Positions 15,988-23,084 of a stretch of 40,307 nucleotides of DNA are shown here, piece by piece. Below the pieces are notes generated by a model. It saw only the letters and a program-made list of their open reading frames with translations, was not told the origin of the DNA and did not search any database. Origin of the DNA: Prolixibacteraceae bacterium. Its GTDB lineage: Bacteria; Bacteroidota; Bacteroidia; Bacteroidales; Prolixibacteraceae. The stretch covers positions 12,659-52,965 of the forward strand of contig DPCJ01000187.1 of the NCBI GenBank assembly GCA_003516705.1, written 5' to 3'. The position numbers were made by a program, and so were the translations under genes. Position 1 is the stretch's first letter, and each line of letters begins with the position of its first letter.

Positions 15988-16374
15988 ATGAAAAAGATTC
16001 AATTACTCAGTTTTACAATTGTTTTGTTGTTTGTCAACTTTATCAGCAATGCACAAAACGGTGGCGCAACAAAAGTTCAGGCTTATTATTTCCATAACCA
16101 GGTGCGTTGCGAAACCTGCCGGACGGTTGAATCGGAGGCAAAACAGAATTTGAAGGAATTGTATGGCGAAAAAGTTTCGTTTCAGGCATTAAACCTCGAA
16201 GACAAAGCCGCACAGGAAATTGCAAAAAAGCTGAAAGTATCAGGGCAAACACTGTTGGTGGTGAAAAATGACAAACAAGTGAATCTTACCAACGAAGGGT
16301 TTTTATACGCAGTAACCAATCCCGATAAATTCAAATCCATTATCAAAGAAAAGGTTGACCCGCTGGTAAACTAA
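15988..16374 (+). CDS. arsF: ArsF-family secreted CxxC protein
   Basis: 128 residues. A signal peptide (1-22, ending ISNA) precedes a thioredoxin-like domain with YYFHNQVRC41ETC44RTVE; the RCETC motif with preceding YYFH is characteristic of the ArsF family annotated as a subunit of nitrophenyl-arsenical nitroreductase. A cis-Pro typical of thioredoxins is not obvious, so catalysis may differ. It starts 10 bases after the ArsE-like gene and ends 5 bases before the ArsG-like permease: a tight ArsE-F-G-like operon. Expected periplasmic. Confidence 0.85.
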   Translation: MKKIQLLSFTIVLLFVNFISNAQNGGATKVQAYYFHNQVRCETCRTVESEAKQNLKELYGEKVSFQALNLEDKAAQEIAKKLKVSGQTLLVVKNDKQVNLTNEGFLYAVTNPDKFKSIIKEKVDPLVN

Positions 16375-16379
16375 ATTCG

Positions 16380-17078
16380 ATGGAATTTCTAACCAATTTA
16401 CTTGAAAACAGCACCATGCCGTGGGTAACCGCGCTGGTGCTGGGATTAATGACTGCCATCAGTCCTTGTCCGCTGGCCACCAATATTACCGCGGTGGGTT
16501 TTATCAGCAAAGACATTGAAAACCGCAACCGTGTTTTTGTTAATGGCTTGCTATACACATTGGGCAGGGCAATCAGCTACACAGTAATTCCGCTGGTTAT
16601 TTTTCTGGGTGCCGACCAGTTTAAATTTTCAGGTTTCTTTCAGCTTTATGGCGAAAAAATATTAGGTCCGTTGCTGATAATCATTGGTTTATTTATGCTC
16701 GACGTGATTAAAATAAAATTTCCCGGCATGAGCAAGCTTACTTCGAAAATGGAAAACAAAACCAGTTGGGGCTATTTTGATGCCATTTTGCTTGGAATGA
16801 TTTTCGCGCTGGCTTTCTGCCCGTACAGCGGTGTTCTGTATTTTGGAATGCTCGTTCCACTAACAGTGGCAAGCGCATCAGGATTGTATCTTCCCATTGT
16901 TTTTGCCATTGCCACAGGTATCCCGGTCATCATTTTTGCCTGGGTTCTGGCTTTCTCAATTGGTTCAATCGGGGGCGTTTACAACAAAATGAAAAACTTT
17001 GAAATCTGGTTCCGCCGAGTTGTAGCTGTGTTGTTTATCGTTGTGGGTATTTATTACATTATCAGGGTATTCTTTTAA
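16380..17078 (+). CDS. arsG: ArsG-like CcdA/DsbD-family membrane protein
   Basis: 232 residues, six predicted membrane segments. SPC30PLATN in TM1 and AFC147PYSG in TM4 are the two membrane-embedded cysteines of the CcdA/DsbD fold that carry electrons across the membrane. The ArsG family is annotated as an aromatic aminobenzylarsenical efflux permease, whereas the cysteine pair argues for thiol-electron transfer. With ArsE inside and ArsF outside, a relay cytoplasm to ArsE to ArsG to ArsF is the simplest reading (inference). The next gene has its own operator dyad. Confidence 0.85.
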   Translation: MEFLTNLLENSTMPWVTALVLGLMTAISPCPLATNITAVGFISKDIENRNRVFVNGLLYTLGRAISYTVIPLVIFLGADQFKFSGFFQLYGEKILGPLLIIIGLFMLDVIKIKFPGMSKLTSKMENKTSWGYFDAILLGMIFALAFCPYSGVLYFGMLVPLTVASASGLYLPIVFAIATGIPVIIFAWVLAFSIGSIGGVYNKMKNFEIWFRRVVAVLFIVVGIYYIIRVFF

Positions 17079-17094
17079 AAAAATTTAATCTGAA

Positions 17095-17114
17095 TGTTCG
17101 TCATTTAACGAACA
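17095..17114. promoter_or_regulatory. Perfect GTTCGT-type operator before the permease
   Basis: TGTTCGT - CATTTA - ACGAACA, a perfect 20-base dyad ending 17 bases before the permease ATG. Identical arms and spacing to the dyad core at 15701-15718, so probably the same regulator controls both. No convincing -7 box was located. Confidence 0.75.
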
Positions 17115-17131
17115 AATATTGATTTACATAA

Positions 17132-18175
17132 ATGCAGAAAAACAAAAAAATAAAACTCATTGCTTCGGTTGCAGTGGTATTGCCGGCTTTGATACTGTTG
17201 TATTACTTCCTTCAATCTTTGGTTGATTATGTTACTTATCATTTGCTGGGTTTAAAAGCTGAAACGCATCTCGGGGCTTCCATCAATTTTTTTATTTACG
17301 ATACCATCAAAATCCTGATTTTGCTTTTTCTCATCAGTTCGCTGATGGGGCTGGTAAATGCCTATTTTCCGGTTGACAGGCTTCGCATCTATTTAACCAC
17401 CAAAAAAATGTATGGGCTTCAATATCTTTTTTCTTCCATTTTTGGAGCAATAACACCATTTTGTTCCTGTTCATCCATTCCTCTTTTTATTGGATTTGTG
17501 AAAGGTGGAATTCCACTTGGTGTAACTTTTTCGTTTTTAATTACTTCTCCGTTGGTAAACGAAGTTGCTGTGGCTATGTTCCTCGGGTTATTTGGGTTAA
17601 AAGCCACACTGGTTTATGCCATTAGCGGAATTTTACTGGGAACAGTCGGGGGGTTTATTCTTGGAAAATTTAAGTTAGACCGGTTTCTCTCCGATTGGGT
17701 AAGGGAAATTCAGGCAAACTCAGAACAGGAATCTGAACAGTGGGAGACAGATAAAACTCCGTTTATCGACAGATTGCCCATTATCATTCGCGAAGGCTGG
17801 AATATTGTGCGGAAAGTACTTTTATATGTCATCATCGGAATTGCCATCGGCGCGGCTATGCACGGTTATGTTCCCGAAAATTTCTTTACCGAATATCTTT
17901 CGGCTGACAGATGGTACGCAGTACCGCTTGCTGTAATACTTGCTGTACCAATGTATGCCAACGCAGCCGGAATAGTGCCGGTCATTCAGGTATTCGTGGC
18001 GAAAGGCGTACCACTTGGAACTGCCCTCGCTTTTATGATGGCGGTTGTGGGTCTGTCGCTGCCCGAAGCAACGTTATTAAAAAAGGTGATGAAGTGGAAA
18101 CTCATTGGAATTTTCTTCGGAACCATTTCAGTGTTTATTATCCTATTAGGTTACTTATTCAATTTGATTTTATGA
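17132..18175 (+). CDS. arsP: ArsP-like (DUF318/UPF0718) permease
   Basis: 347 residues, about eight to ten membrane segments in two halves. The diagnostic TPFC111SC113SSIPLFIGFV motif of the permease_1/ArsP family lies between TM3 and TM4; in ArsP such cysteines bind trivalent organoarsenicals. The second half repeats the fold (MYANAAGIVPV, LSLPEATLLKKV). The hydrophilic loop at about 188-215 is rich in Glu/Gln. Related proteins also export Cu/Zn, so arsenic specificity rests on context. Its stop overlaps the rhodanese ATG in an ATGA. A degenerate copy of its last 42 codons lies at 19539. Confidence 0.87.
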   Translation: MQKNKKIKLIASVAVVLPALILLYYFLQSLVDYVTYHLLGLKAETHLGASINFFIYDTIKILILLFLISSLMGLVNAYFPVDRLRIYLTTKKMYGLQYLFSSIFGAITPFCSCSSIPLFIGFVKGGIPLGVTFSFLITSPLVNEVAVAMFLGLFGLKATLVYAISGILLGTVGGFILGKFKLDRFLSDWVREIQANSEQESEQWETDKTPFIDRLPIIIREGWNIVRKVLLYVIIGIAIGAAMHGYVPENFFTEYLSADRWYAVPLAVILAVPMYANAAGIVPVIQVFVAKGVPLGTALAFMMAVVGLSLPEATLLKKVMKWKLIGIFFGTISVFIILLGYLFNLIL

Positions 18176-18657
18176 GAACAACAGAATATCCTTCAAATCA
18201 GAATTTTACCGTTGAAGGTGTTAAACACATCAATGTTGCCGATGCTTTTGAAGACCTGCAAAATGGAGAAGCGGTGATGATTGACGTTCGCGAAATGGAA
18301 GAAGTGCAGATTGAAAGTTTTCAGCACGAACGTGTTTTAAATCACCCAATGTCGGTGATTATGGACAGGTTGCCATACATCGCCAAAGACCAGTCGATTA
18401 TCGTGGCTTGTACCAGTGGAATTCGAAGTGTAAAAATAGCCAACCTGCTGCAATATCAAGGCTTTCCTGATGTTTCCAATCTCGATGGCGGACTGGTAGC
18501 CTGGAGAAAAAATAAATTGCCAACCCTCAGTATTTTGCCTGAAACGGGTTGCGGTTGTCATTCGGGAGATAAAAAACCGGAACTGGCAATTAAGAACCCG
18601 GTTTCCAAAGCGGCATATGCAGGAAACATCGATTTTAAAAATGTAACAAGAATTTGA
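18172..18657 (+). CDS. Rhodanese-domain sulfurtransferase with Cys tail
   Basis: 161 residues, start fixed by the ATGA overlap with the permease stop. A single rhodanese domain: DVREMEEVQIE, then IIVAC80TSGIRSVKIANLLQYQ with catalytic Cys80 in the CxxGxRS loop, then VSNLDGGLVAWRKNKLP. After the domain comes an unusual TGC127GC129HSGDKKPE tail that could bind a metal or carry a second persulfide. Cytoplasmic. Translational coupling suggests stoichiometry with the permease; possible roles are persulfide delivery or thiolation of arsenicals (inference). Confidence 0.92.
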   Translation: MRTTEYPSNQNFTVEGVKHINVADAFEDLQNGEAVMIDVREMEEVQIESFQHERVLNHPMSVIMDRLPYIAKDQSIIVACTSGIRSVKIANLLQYQGFPDVSNLDGGLVAWRKNKLPTLSILPETGCGCHSGDKKPELAIKNPVSKAAYAGNIDFKNVTRI

Positions 18658-18658
18658 A

Positions 18659-19039
18659 ATGGAAACAAACGATTATCAGAAAATTACCAAAAATCTTGCG
18701 CCGATGCTCAACGCACTGTCGCATCCGGCGCGGTTGCAGATTATGCTGCACCTCGCCAAATATAACGGTTGTCAGGCGCGCAGTATTTCTGAAAGGTTGC
18801 CCCTGGCAAAATCAACGGTTTCGGAGCATCTAAGCAAATTAAAGGAGGCCGGATTAATTACCTGCGACCTCGATGGAACCTGCTCGAATTACAGGTTAAA
18901 CGATGCTGGTTTTGAATTACTTAAAATCTTTTTTACTGAATTTATTGATTTGGTTGAACAACAACGGGCTGAACCTCAAAAATGCTGTCCGGCTGCCAAA
19001 TTAAAGGGCGATACATTGTTGCACGTTACAGAATTATAA
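18659..19039 (+). CDS. ArsR-family regulator (second of four)
   Basis: 126 residues. Winged helix with NALSHPARLQIMLHLAKYNG C38QARSISERLP and recognition helix LAKSTVSEHLSKLKEAGLIT. Cysteines at 38, 69 and 75, plus a C109C110P tail, give several possible thiolate ligands; the C-terminal CC resembles that of the regulator at 21454. One base separates it from the rhodanese stop. Its position inside the operon, not at its head, suggests it tunes the thioredoxin and cytochrome genes that follow or represses its own operon. Confidence 0.9.
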   Translation: METNDYQKITKNLAPMLNALSHPARLQIMLHLAKYNGCQARSISERLPLAKSTVSEHLSKLKEAGLITCDLDGTCSNYRLNDAGFELLKIFFTEFIDLVEQQRAEPQKCCPAAKLKGDTLLHVTEL

Positions 19040-19142
19040 GACAACAAGTATTTTTATTAGTGGCGTTTTGATTGCTAAACGAATAATTCGGGTATCTAAG
19101 AATTTGAAGAATTTAATGTCAATAAAACTTAAAACCATAAAA

Positions 19143-19538
19143 ATGAAATCAAAATCAGTAAAAGAATTTTCAATTGCACTCAGTCTAATCTTTGTGTTTG
19201 CGTCTGCCGTTTTTGCGCAAAGTACTTCAAAAGTTGATAAGCAGGCAGAGCCAAAATATAAAGTAACTTTTGTTGAACTCGGTTCTGTACGCTGTATTCC
19301 CTGTCAGAAAATGCAGCCTGTGATGAAATCCATCGAGGAAAAATATGCCGGACAGGTTAAAGTGGTTTTTCACGATGTTTGGACACCCGAAGGTCAGCCA
19401 TTTGGCAAAAAATACGGTATTGAATCGATTCCAACCCAGGTTTTTTTAGATGAAAACGGTAAGGAATTTTCAAGGCATGTAGGATTTTTCCCCGAAGAAG
19501 AACTGGTAAAAGTGCTGAAACAAAAAGGGGTGAAATAG
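19143..19538 (+). CDS. Secreted thioredoxin-like protein
   Basis: 131 residues from the ATG at 19143, chosen because a Sec signal peptide (ending ASAVFA-Q) follows directly; the open frame extends back to 19068 without such a signal. Thioredoxin core: VTFVELGSVRC51IPC54QKMQPV, then ESIPTQVFLDENGKEF with cis-Pro. The partner is probably the ArsG-like protein or the split-Soret-like cytochrome. It has a paralogue at 29394 sharing the GKEF-RH-GF ending. The stop codon TAG abuts the permease remnant directly, in the same frame. Confidence 0.9.
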   Translation: MKSKSVKEFSIALSLIFVFASAVFAQSTSKVDKQAEPKYKVTFVELGSVRCIPCQKMQPVMKSIEEKYAGQVKVVFHDVWTPEGQPFGKKYGIESIPTQVFLDENGKEFSRHVGFFPEEELVKVLKQKGVK

Positions 19539-19664
19539 TTTCTGTCGTTGCCCGAAGCAACTTGGATCATAAAAGTTAAACAGTGTAAACTCATTTAAAT
19601 CTTCTTCGGAACAATTAGCGTATTTATTATTTTGCAGGACTATATATTCAACCTGATTTTATAA
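19539..19664 (+). pseudogene. Decayed 3' end of a second ArsP-like permease
   Basis: Ungapped alignment by hand to the final 42 codons of the permease at 17132-18175 gives about 90 of 124 identical bases. The remnant reads SLPEAT, KLI, then an in-frame TAA at 19596-19598 where the intact gene has Gly, then IFFGTISVFIIL and FNLIL followed by TAA at 19662-19664. Many differences are synonymous, so it descends from a diverged functional homologue, not a very recent copy. Nothing of the first 300 codons is seen. The junction is exactly at the thioredoxin stop. Confidence 0.88.
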
Positions 19665-19679
19665 AACAAAAACACAAAA

Positions 19680-20510
19680 ATGGACAGAAGAAAAGCATTT
19701 AAAATTGCGGCTGGAGCTGTTGCCGCGGGTGGAGCAGGACTATTTACACTTACTACTGCTTTTAAACCTGAAATAAAATTCGAAAACACGCCTCAAAAAA
19801 TTGATTTTAAACAGGACGAAAACAACTGGAAATATTCAGGTTTAGACCCCTTTGTTACGGCCGAACTTGCCTATAAATATTACAGCGAGGGCAGTTGTAT
19901 GTTTGCCACTGTAAAAAGTGTTATCTCTCAATTGGCAGAAATAATTGGTGAACCTTATAAATCATTTCCTATACATTTATTTAAATACGGGCATGGCGGA
20001 GTTGGTGGATATGGTTCGGTTTGTGGTACATTAAACGGAGCTGCGGCGCTGATTGGTTTACTAATCACCGATAAAAGTGTTCAGGATAAAATGATTGCCG
20101 ATATTTTCAGATGGTACGAGAAAGAACCTTTGCCTGCCTTCAATCCGAATACTCAGGCATACAACTATGTGCCGGTAAAAAGTATTTCAAATTCGGTTTT
20201 ATGTCATGCTTCCAATACAAACTGGTGCAAAACTGCCGGATTAAAAGTTGACAGCAAAGAACGCAAGGAAAGATGCCGGAGAATGACTGCTGATGTTTCA
20301 ATGAAACTTGCCACTTCGCTCAACGAGATTTTTACCAATACTTACTTAACCAATATTCAGTCCGATGAAACGGTAAATACATGTGTAACATGTCACGGAA
20401 ATGAAGGGAAAGTGAATAATACTGCGGTAAAAATGAGCTGCAATTCGTGTCATTCTGAATCGGTTGCGCACCGGGTTTTTGCTGACATACATTATAAAGT
20501 GATGGATTAA
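19680..20510 (+). CDS. Tat-exported split-Soret-cytochrome-like di-heme protein (C_GCAxxG_C_C family)
   Basis: 276 residues. Twin-arginine signal MDRRKAFKIAAG at the N-terminus, then a C_GCAxxG_C_C-like domain: GSC73MF, GYGSVC115GTLNGAAALIG, LC175HASN, C183 and C199. At the C-terminus are two heme c sites, C235VTCH and C254NSCH. The same architecture is known from split-Soret cytochrome c of Desulfovibrio. It would be periplasmic, with hemes attached there and a cofactor bound in the front domain before Tat export. No cognate partner besides the ProC-like gene behind it is seen. A role in arsenic redox is inference from position. Confidence 0.88.
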   Translation: MDRRKAFKIAAGAVAAGGAGLFTLTTAFKPEIKFENTPQKIDFKQDENNWKYSGLDPFVTAELAYKYYSEGSCMFATVKSVISQLAEIIGEPYKSFPIHLFKYGHGGVGGYGSVCGTLNGAAALIGLLITDKSVQDKMIADIFRWYEKEPLPAFNPNTQAYNYVPVKSISNSVLCHASNTNWCKTAGLKVDSKERKERCRRMTADVSMKLATSLNEIFTNTYLTNIQSDETVNTCVTCHGNEGKVNNTAVKMSCNSCHSESVAHRVFADIHYKVMD

Positions 20511-20548
20511 TTTGCCAAAACAACATTTTAACCTATAAAACTGTAAAG

Positions 20549-21319
20549 ATGAAAACTTCAATTGGATTTATTGGCGGAGGAAGAATTACAAAAATTTTTC
20601 TCCAGGGATTTAAAAAAGCAGGTCTCGAATTTGAATCGGTAAAGGTTTTTGAGCCAAACAGCGAAACACTGTCAAATCTCCAAAAGTCTTTTCCTGAAAT
20701 TGAAAAAGCTGAAAGTGCCGAGGCAGCAGCGACGCAGAAAGTTGTATTTGTTGCCGTTCACCCGCCTGTGGTAATGGAAACCTTGCAAAAAATTAAAGAC
20801 ACGGTTACCGAATCGACTGTTGTAATTTCGCTGGCGCCAAAAATCACACTCGAAAAAATGGCATCGGTTCTGCCAACCAAAAAGCTGGTCAGGGTGATTC
20901 CCAACGCAACATCGTTTATTAACGAAGGATTTAATCCGGTTTCTTTTTATCCCGGCTTTGAAGGAAAAGAACAAAAATCTGTATTCAAACTGTTGAAAAT
21001 TCTGGGTAAAACTATTGTAACCGAAGAAGCCAAACTCGAAGGTTACGCTATGGTTTCGGCCATGCTGCCAACCTATTTCTGGTTTCAGTGGAATGAGACA
21101 GAAAAGCTTGCCCTCGAAATGGGATTAACTCCTGAAGAAGCAAAAACGGCTGTAAATTCAACCCTGAAAAAAGCGTTGAAATTGTATTACAAATCGGGCT
21201 TAACACCGGAGCAAGTAATGGATTTAATCCCGGTAAAACCCATCGGTGAAAACGAAGCTGAAATCAAAAATATATTGAATACAAAATTATTGGGGTTGTA
21301 TGGGAAGATAAAACCATAA
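20549..21319 (+). CDS. ProC-like NAD(P)-dependent oxidoreductase
   Basis: 256 residues, pyrroline-5-carboxylate reductase-like fold: Rossmann GFIGGGRITKIFL at the N-terminus, FVAVHPPVV, VISLAPKITLEKM, VRVIPNATSFINEG (the ProC PN motif) and an all-helical C-terminal dimerisation region. Standard ProC is a little longer and has a more conserved C-terminus (PGG region); here that region reads LIPVKPIGENEAE. Placement after a split-Soret-like cytochrome and within an ars cluster is odd for proline synthesis, so a different imine or redox substrate is likely. The substrate is unknown. Confidence 0.8.
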   Translation: MKTSIGFIGGGRITKIFLQGFKKAGLEFESVKVFEPNSETLSNLQKSFPEIEKAESAEAAATQKVVFVAVHPPVVMETLQKIKDTVTESTVVISLAPKITLEKMASVLPTKKLVRVIPNATSFINEGFNPVSFYPGFEGKEQKSVFKLLKILGKTIVTEEAKLEGYAMVSAMLPTYFWFQWNETEKLALEMGLTPEEAKTAVNSTLKKALKLYYKSGLTPEQVMDLIPVKPIGENEAEIKNILNTKLLGLYGKIKP

Positions 21320-21391
21320 GCCGGATTTCAGATTTGCAAGTCCCTGTAATTTATTCATTATTAAATGATGAAAATTTTAATCGTATTTAAT

Positions 21392-21436
21392 GACGTATTC
21401 ATACGTCGTATTAAATAATGTCGTATGTTTACGTCG
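21392..21436. promoter_or_regulatory. Dyad operator region of the third arsR
   Basis: GACGTAT-TC-ATACGTC (21392-21407) is a near-perfect palindrome with an ATTTAAT/ATTAAAT outer pair, and a second CGTA-TGTT-TACG dyad lies at 21422-21433 over a TATGTTTA (-7-like) box. Thirteen to eighteen bases separate this from the ATG at 21454. Confidence 0.65.
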
Positions 21437-21453
21437 AATTTAAAATTAAAATT

Positions 21454-21789
21454 ATGGTAATAGCAAAAACAGCTCTTTTTAACGAAAACCTTCAGGTAAA
21501 AGCAAGTTTGTTTAAGGCGCTTGCACATCCGGCGAGGTTGCAGATTCTTCAGTTTCTGGCCGAAACAAAAACCTGTATTTCGGGCGACATTTCTGAAGAA
21601 TTGCCTTTGGGAAGAACAACCGTAAACCAGCATTTAAAAGAACTGAAAAACGCTGGCTTGATTCAGGGACAGGTGGATGGCGTGAAAACAAATTATTGTC
21701 TCGATTACGCAAAAATTGAAGAAATGAAAGATTTGCTGAGCAGCTTTTTGAACGAATTTGAGACTCCCGATAATTTTTGTTGCAAATAA
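21454..21789 (+). CDS. arsR: ArsR-family regulator (third), head of the arsC-arsM-acr3 operon
   Basis: 111 residues from the ATG at 21454; the longer open frame starting at 21418 would run through the operator. Winged helix with KALAHPARLQILQFLAETKT C41ISGDISEELP and recognition helix LGRTTVNQHLKELKNAGLIQ. Cysteines at 41, 82 and the C109C110K end. Shares the SGD-SE-LP...QHLKELK-AGLIQG frame with the regulator at 15387 (about the same length). It should repress the arsC, arsM and acr3 genes that follow in tight order, releasing on As(III). Confidence 0.93.
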   Translation: MVIAKTALFNENLQVKASLFKALAHPARLQILQFLAETKTCISGDISEELPLGRTTVNQHLKELKNAGLIQGQVDGVKTNYCLDYAKIEEMKDLLSSFLNEFETPDNFCCK

Positions 21790-21805
21790 TCAAAAATATA
21801 AAACA

Positions 21806-22228
21806 ATGAAAGTATTAATTCTTTGTACAGGCAACAGTTGCCGCAGCCAGATGGCGCACGGATTTTTACAGTCGTTCGACAGTGAACTTAAGGTATGTTC
21901 TGCCGGAACCGAAGCTTCCGGAAAACTCAATCCAAAGGCAGTTGAAGTGATGAAAGAAATTGGCATCGATATCAGTCACCATACTTCCGATTCGGTTGAT
22001 ATGTATTTAGGCGAGGAGTGGGATTATGTGATTACCGTTTGCGGTGGTGCCAACGAAAACTGTCCGGCTTTTTTCGGAAAAGTAAAACACCGGTTGCACA
22101 TCGGTTTCGACGACCCTTCTCATGTAGTGGGAACACCTGAATTTATTGAAAGCGAATATTATAGAGTGAGGGATGAAATTAAGGAAGGTTTCTGGAAGTT
22201 CTATCAGGATAATTTGAAGACAAATTGA
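21806..22228 (+). CDS. arsC: Thioredoxin-coupled arsenate reductase ArsC (LMW phosphatase type)
   Basis: 140 residues from the ATG at 21806. P-loop C7TGNSC12R13SQMA with nucleophile Cys7, shuttle pair C79 and C86 in VCGGANENCPAF, and catalytic GFDDPS (D103). This is the pI258-type reductase that turns arsenate into arsenite, passing a disulfide to thioredoxin. Sixteen bases follow the regulator's stop. Confidence 0.96.
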   Translation: MKVLILCTGNSCRSQMAHGFLQSFDSELKVCSAGTEASGKLNPKAVEVMKEIGIDISHHTSDSVDMYLGEEWDYVITVCGGANENCPAFFGKVKHRLHIGFDDPSHVVGTPEFIESEYYRVRDEIKEGFWKFYQDNLKTN

Positions 22229-22259
22229 TTTGAAAATGCAGGAATTTGAAAATTTGAAA

Positions 22260-23072
22260 ATGATGAAAGCAGAAGATTTAAAATTAGTAGTAAAAGAAAA
22301 ATACAGCGCAATTGCCAATGAAAGTGTGCTGTTTCAACAAAGTGGCTGCTGTGGTACAGCGGGTTGTTGCGGCGATTTGGGCATCAGCATGATTGGCGAC
22401 GAATATGAAAACATTGAAGGCCATGTTCAGGCTGCCGATTTGGGTTTGGGTTGTGGAATCCCGACACAATTTGCCGGAATAAAACCGGGAGATGCTGTGC
22501 TCGATTTAGGGTCGGGTGCCGGAAACGATTGTTTTGTTGCCCGCGCCATTGTTGGAGAATTAGGTAAAATTACAGGCCTTGATTTTACTGATGCGATGGT
22601 TGCAAAAGCCATTGAAAACAATAAAAAAATCGGATATACAAATGTTGAGTTTGTACAGGGCGACATTGAAGAAATGCCTTTGCCCGACAATACTTACGAT
22701 GTTATTGTTTCGAATTGTGTGCTAAACCTGGTTCCCGATAAAAACAAAGCTTTTGCCCAAATGATGCGGGTTTTAAAACCTGGTGGCCATTTTTGTGTGT
22801 CGGATGTTGTGCTAAAAGGCAATTTACCCGAACAACTGCAAAAAGATGCCGAAATGTATGCCGGTTGTGTTTCTGGCGCAACACAATTGGAAGAGTATCT
22901 TCGGATAATTGAAATGAAGGGATTTAAAAACACCACAATTCATAAATTAAAGGAAATTGTGATTCCTGAAAATGTGCTTACAAATTATCTGAATCAGGAA
23001 GAGTTAAAAGCCTTTCAGAGAGGTGAATCAGGAATTTTCAGCATTACAGTATCTGGTTATAAACTGCAATAA
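22260..23072 (+). CDS. arsM: Arsenite S-adenosylmethionine methyltransferase
   Basis: 270 residues from the ATG at 22260, chosen because the preceding GAATTTGAAAAT repeats look like spacer; ATG at 22236 is an alternative. SAM motif LDLGSGAGND (about 81-90). The three conserved arsenic ligands of ArsM are present: GLGC65GIP, NC153VLN and AGC203VSG. An extra QQSGC30C31GTAGC36C37G stretch near the N-terminus is common in bacterial forms. It methylates As(III) to volatile or exported species. Thirty bases behind arsC. Confidence 0.95.
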   Translation: MMKAEDLKLVVKEKYSAIANESVLFQQSGCCGTAGCCGDLGISMIGDEYENIEGHVQAADLGLGCGIPTQFAGIKPGDAVLDLGSGAGNDCFVARAIVGELGKITGLDFTDAMVAKAIENNKKIGYTNVEFVQGDIEEMPLPDNTYDVIVSNCVLNLVPDKNKAFAQMMRVLKPGGHFCVSDVVLKGNLPEQLQKDAEMYAGCVSGATQLEEYLRIIEMKGFKNTTIHKLKEIVIPENVLTNYLNQEELKAFQRGESGIFSITVSGYKLQ

Positions 23073-23084
23073 AATTGTAAAATT

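Noticed and set aside
21418..21453. Longer N-terminus for the arsR at 21454
   Set aside because: It would be coded through the operator and -7-like box; the ArsR fold begins after 21454.
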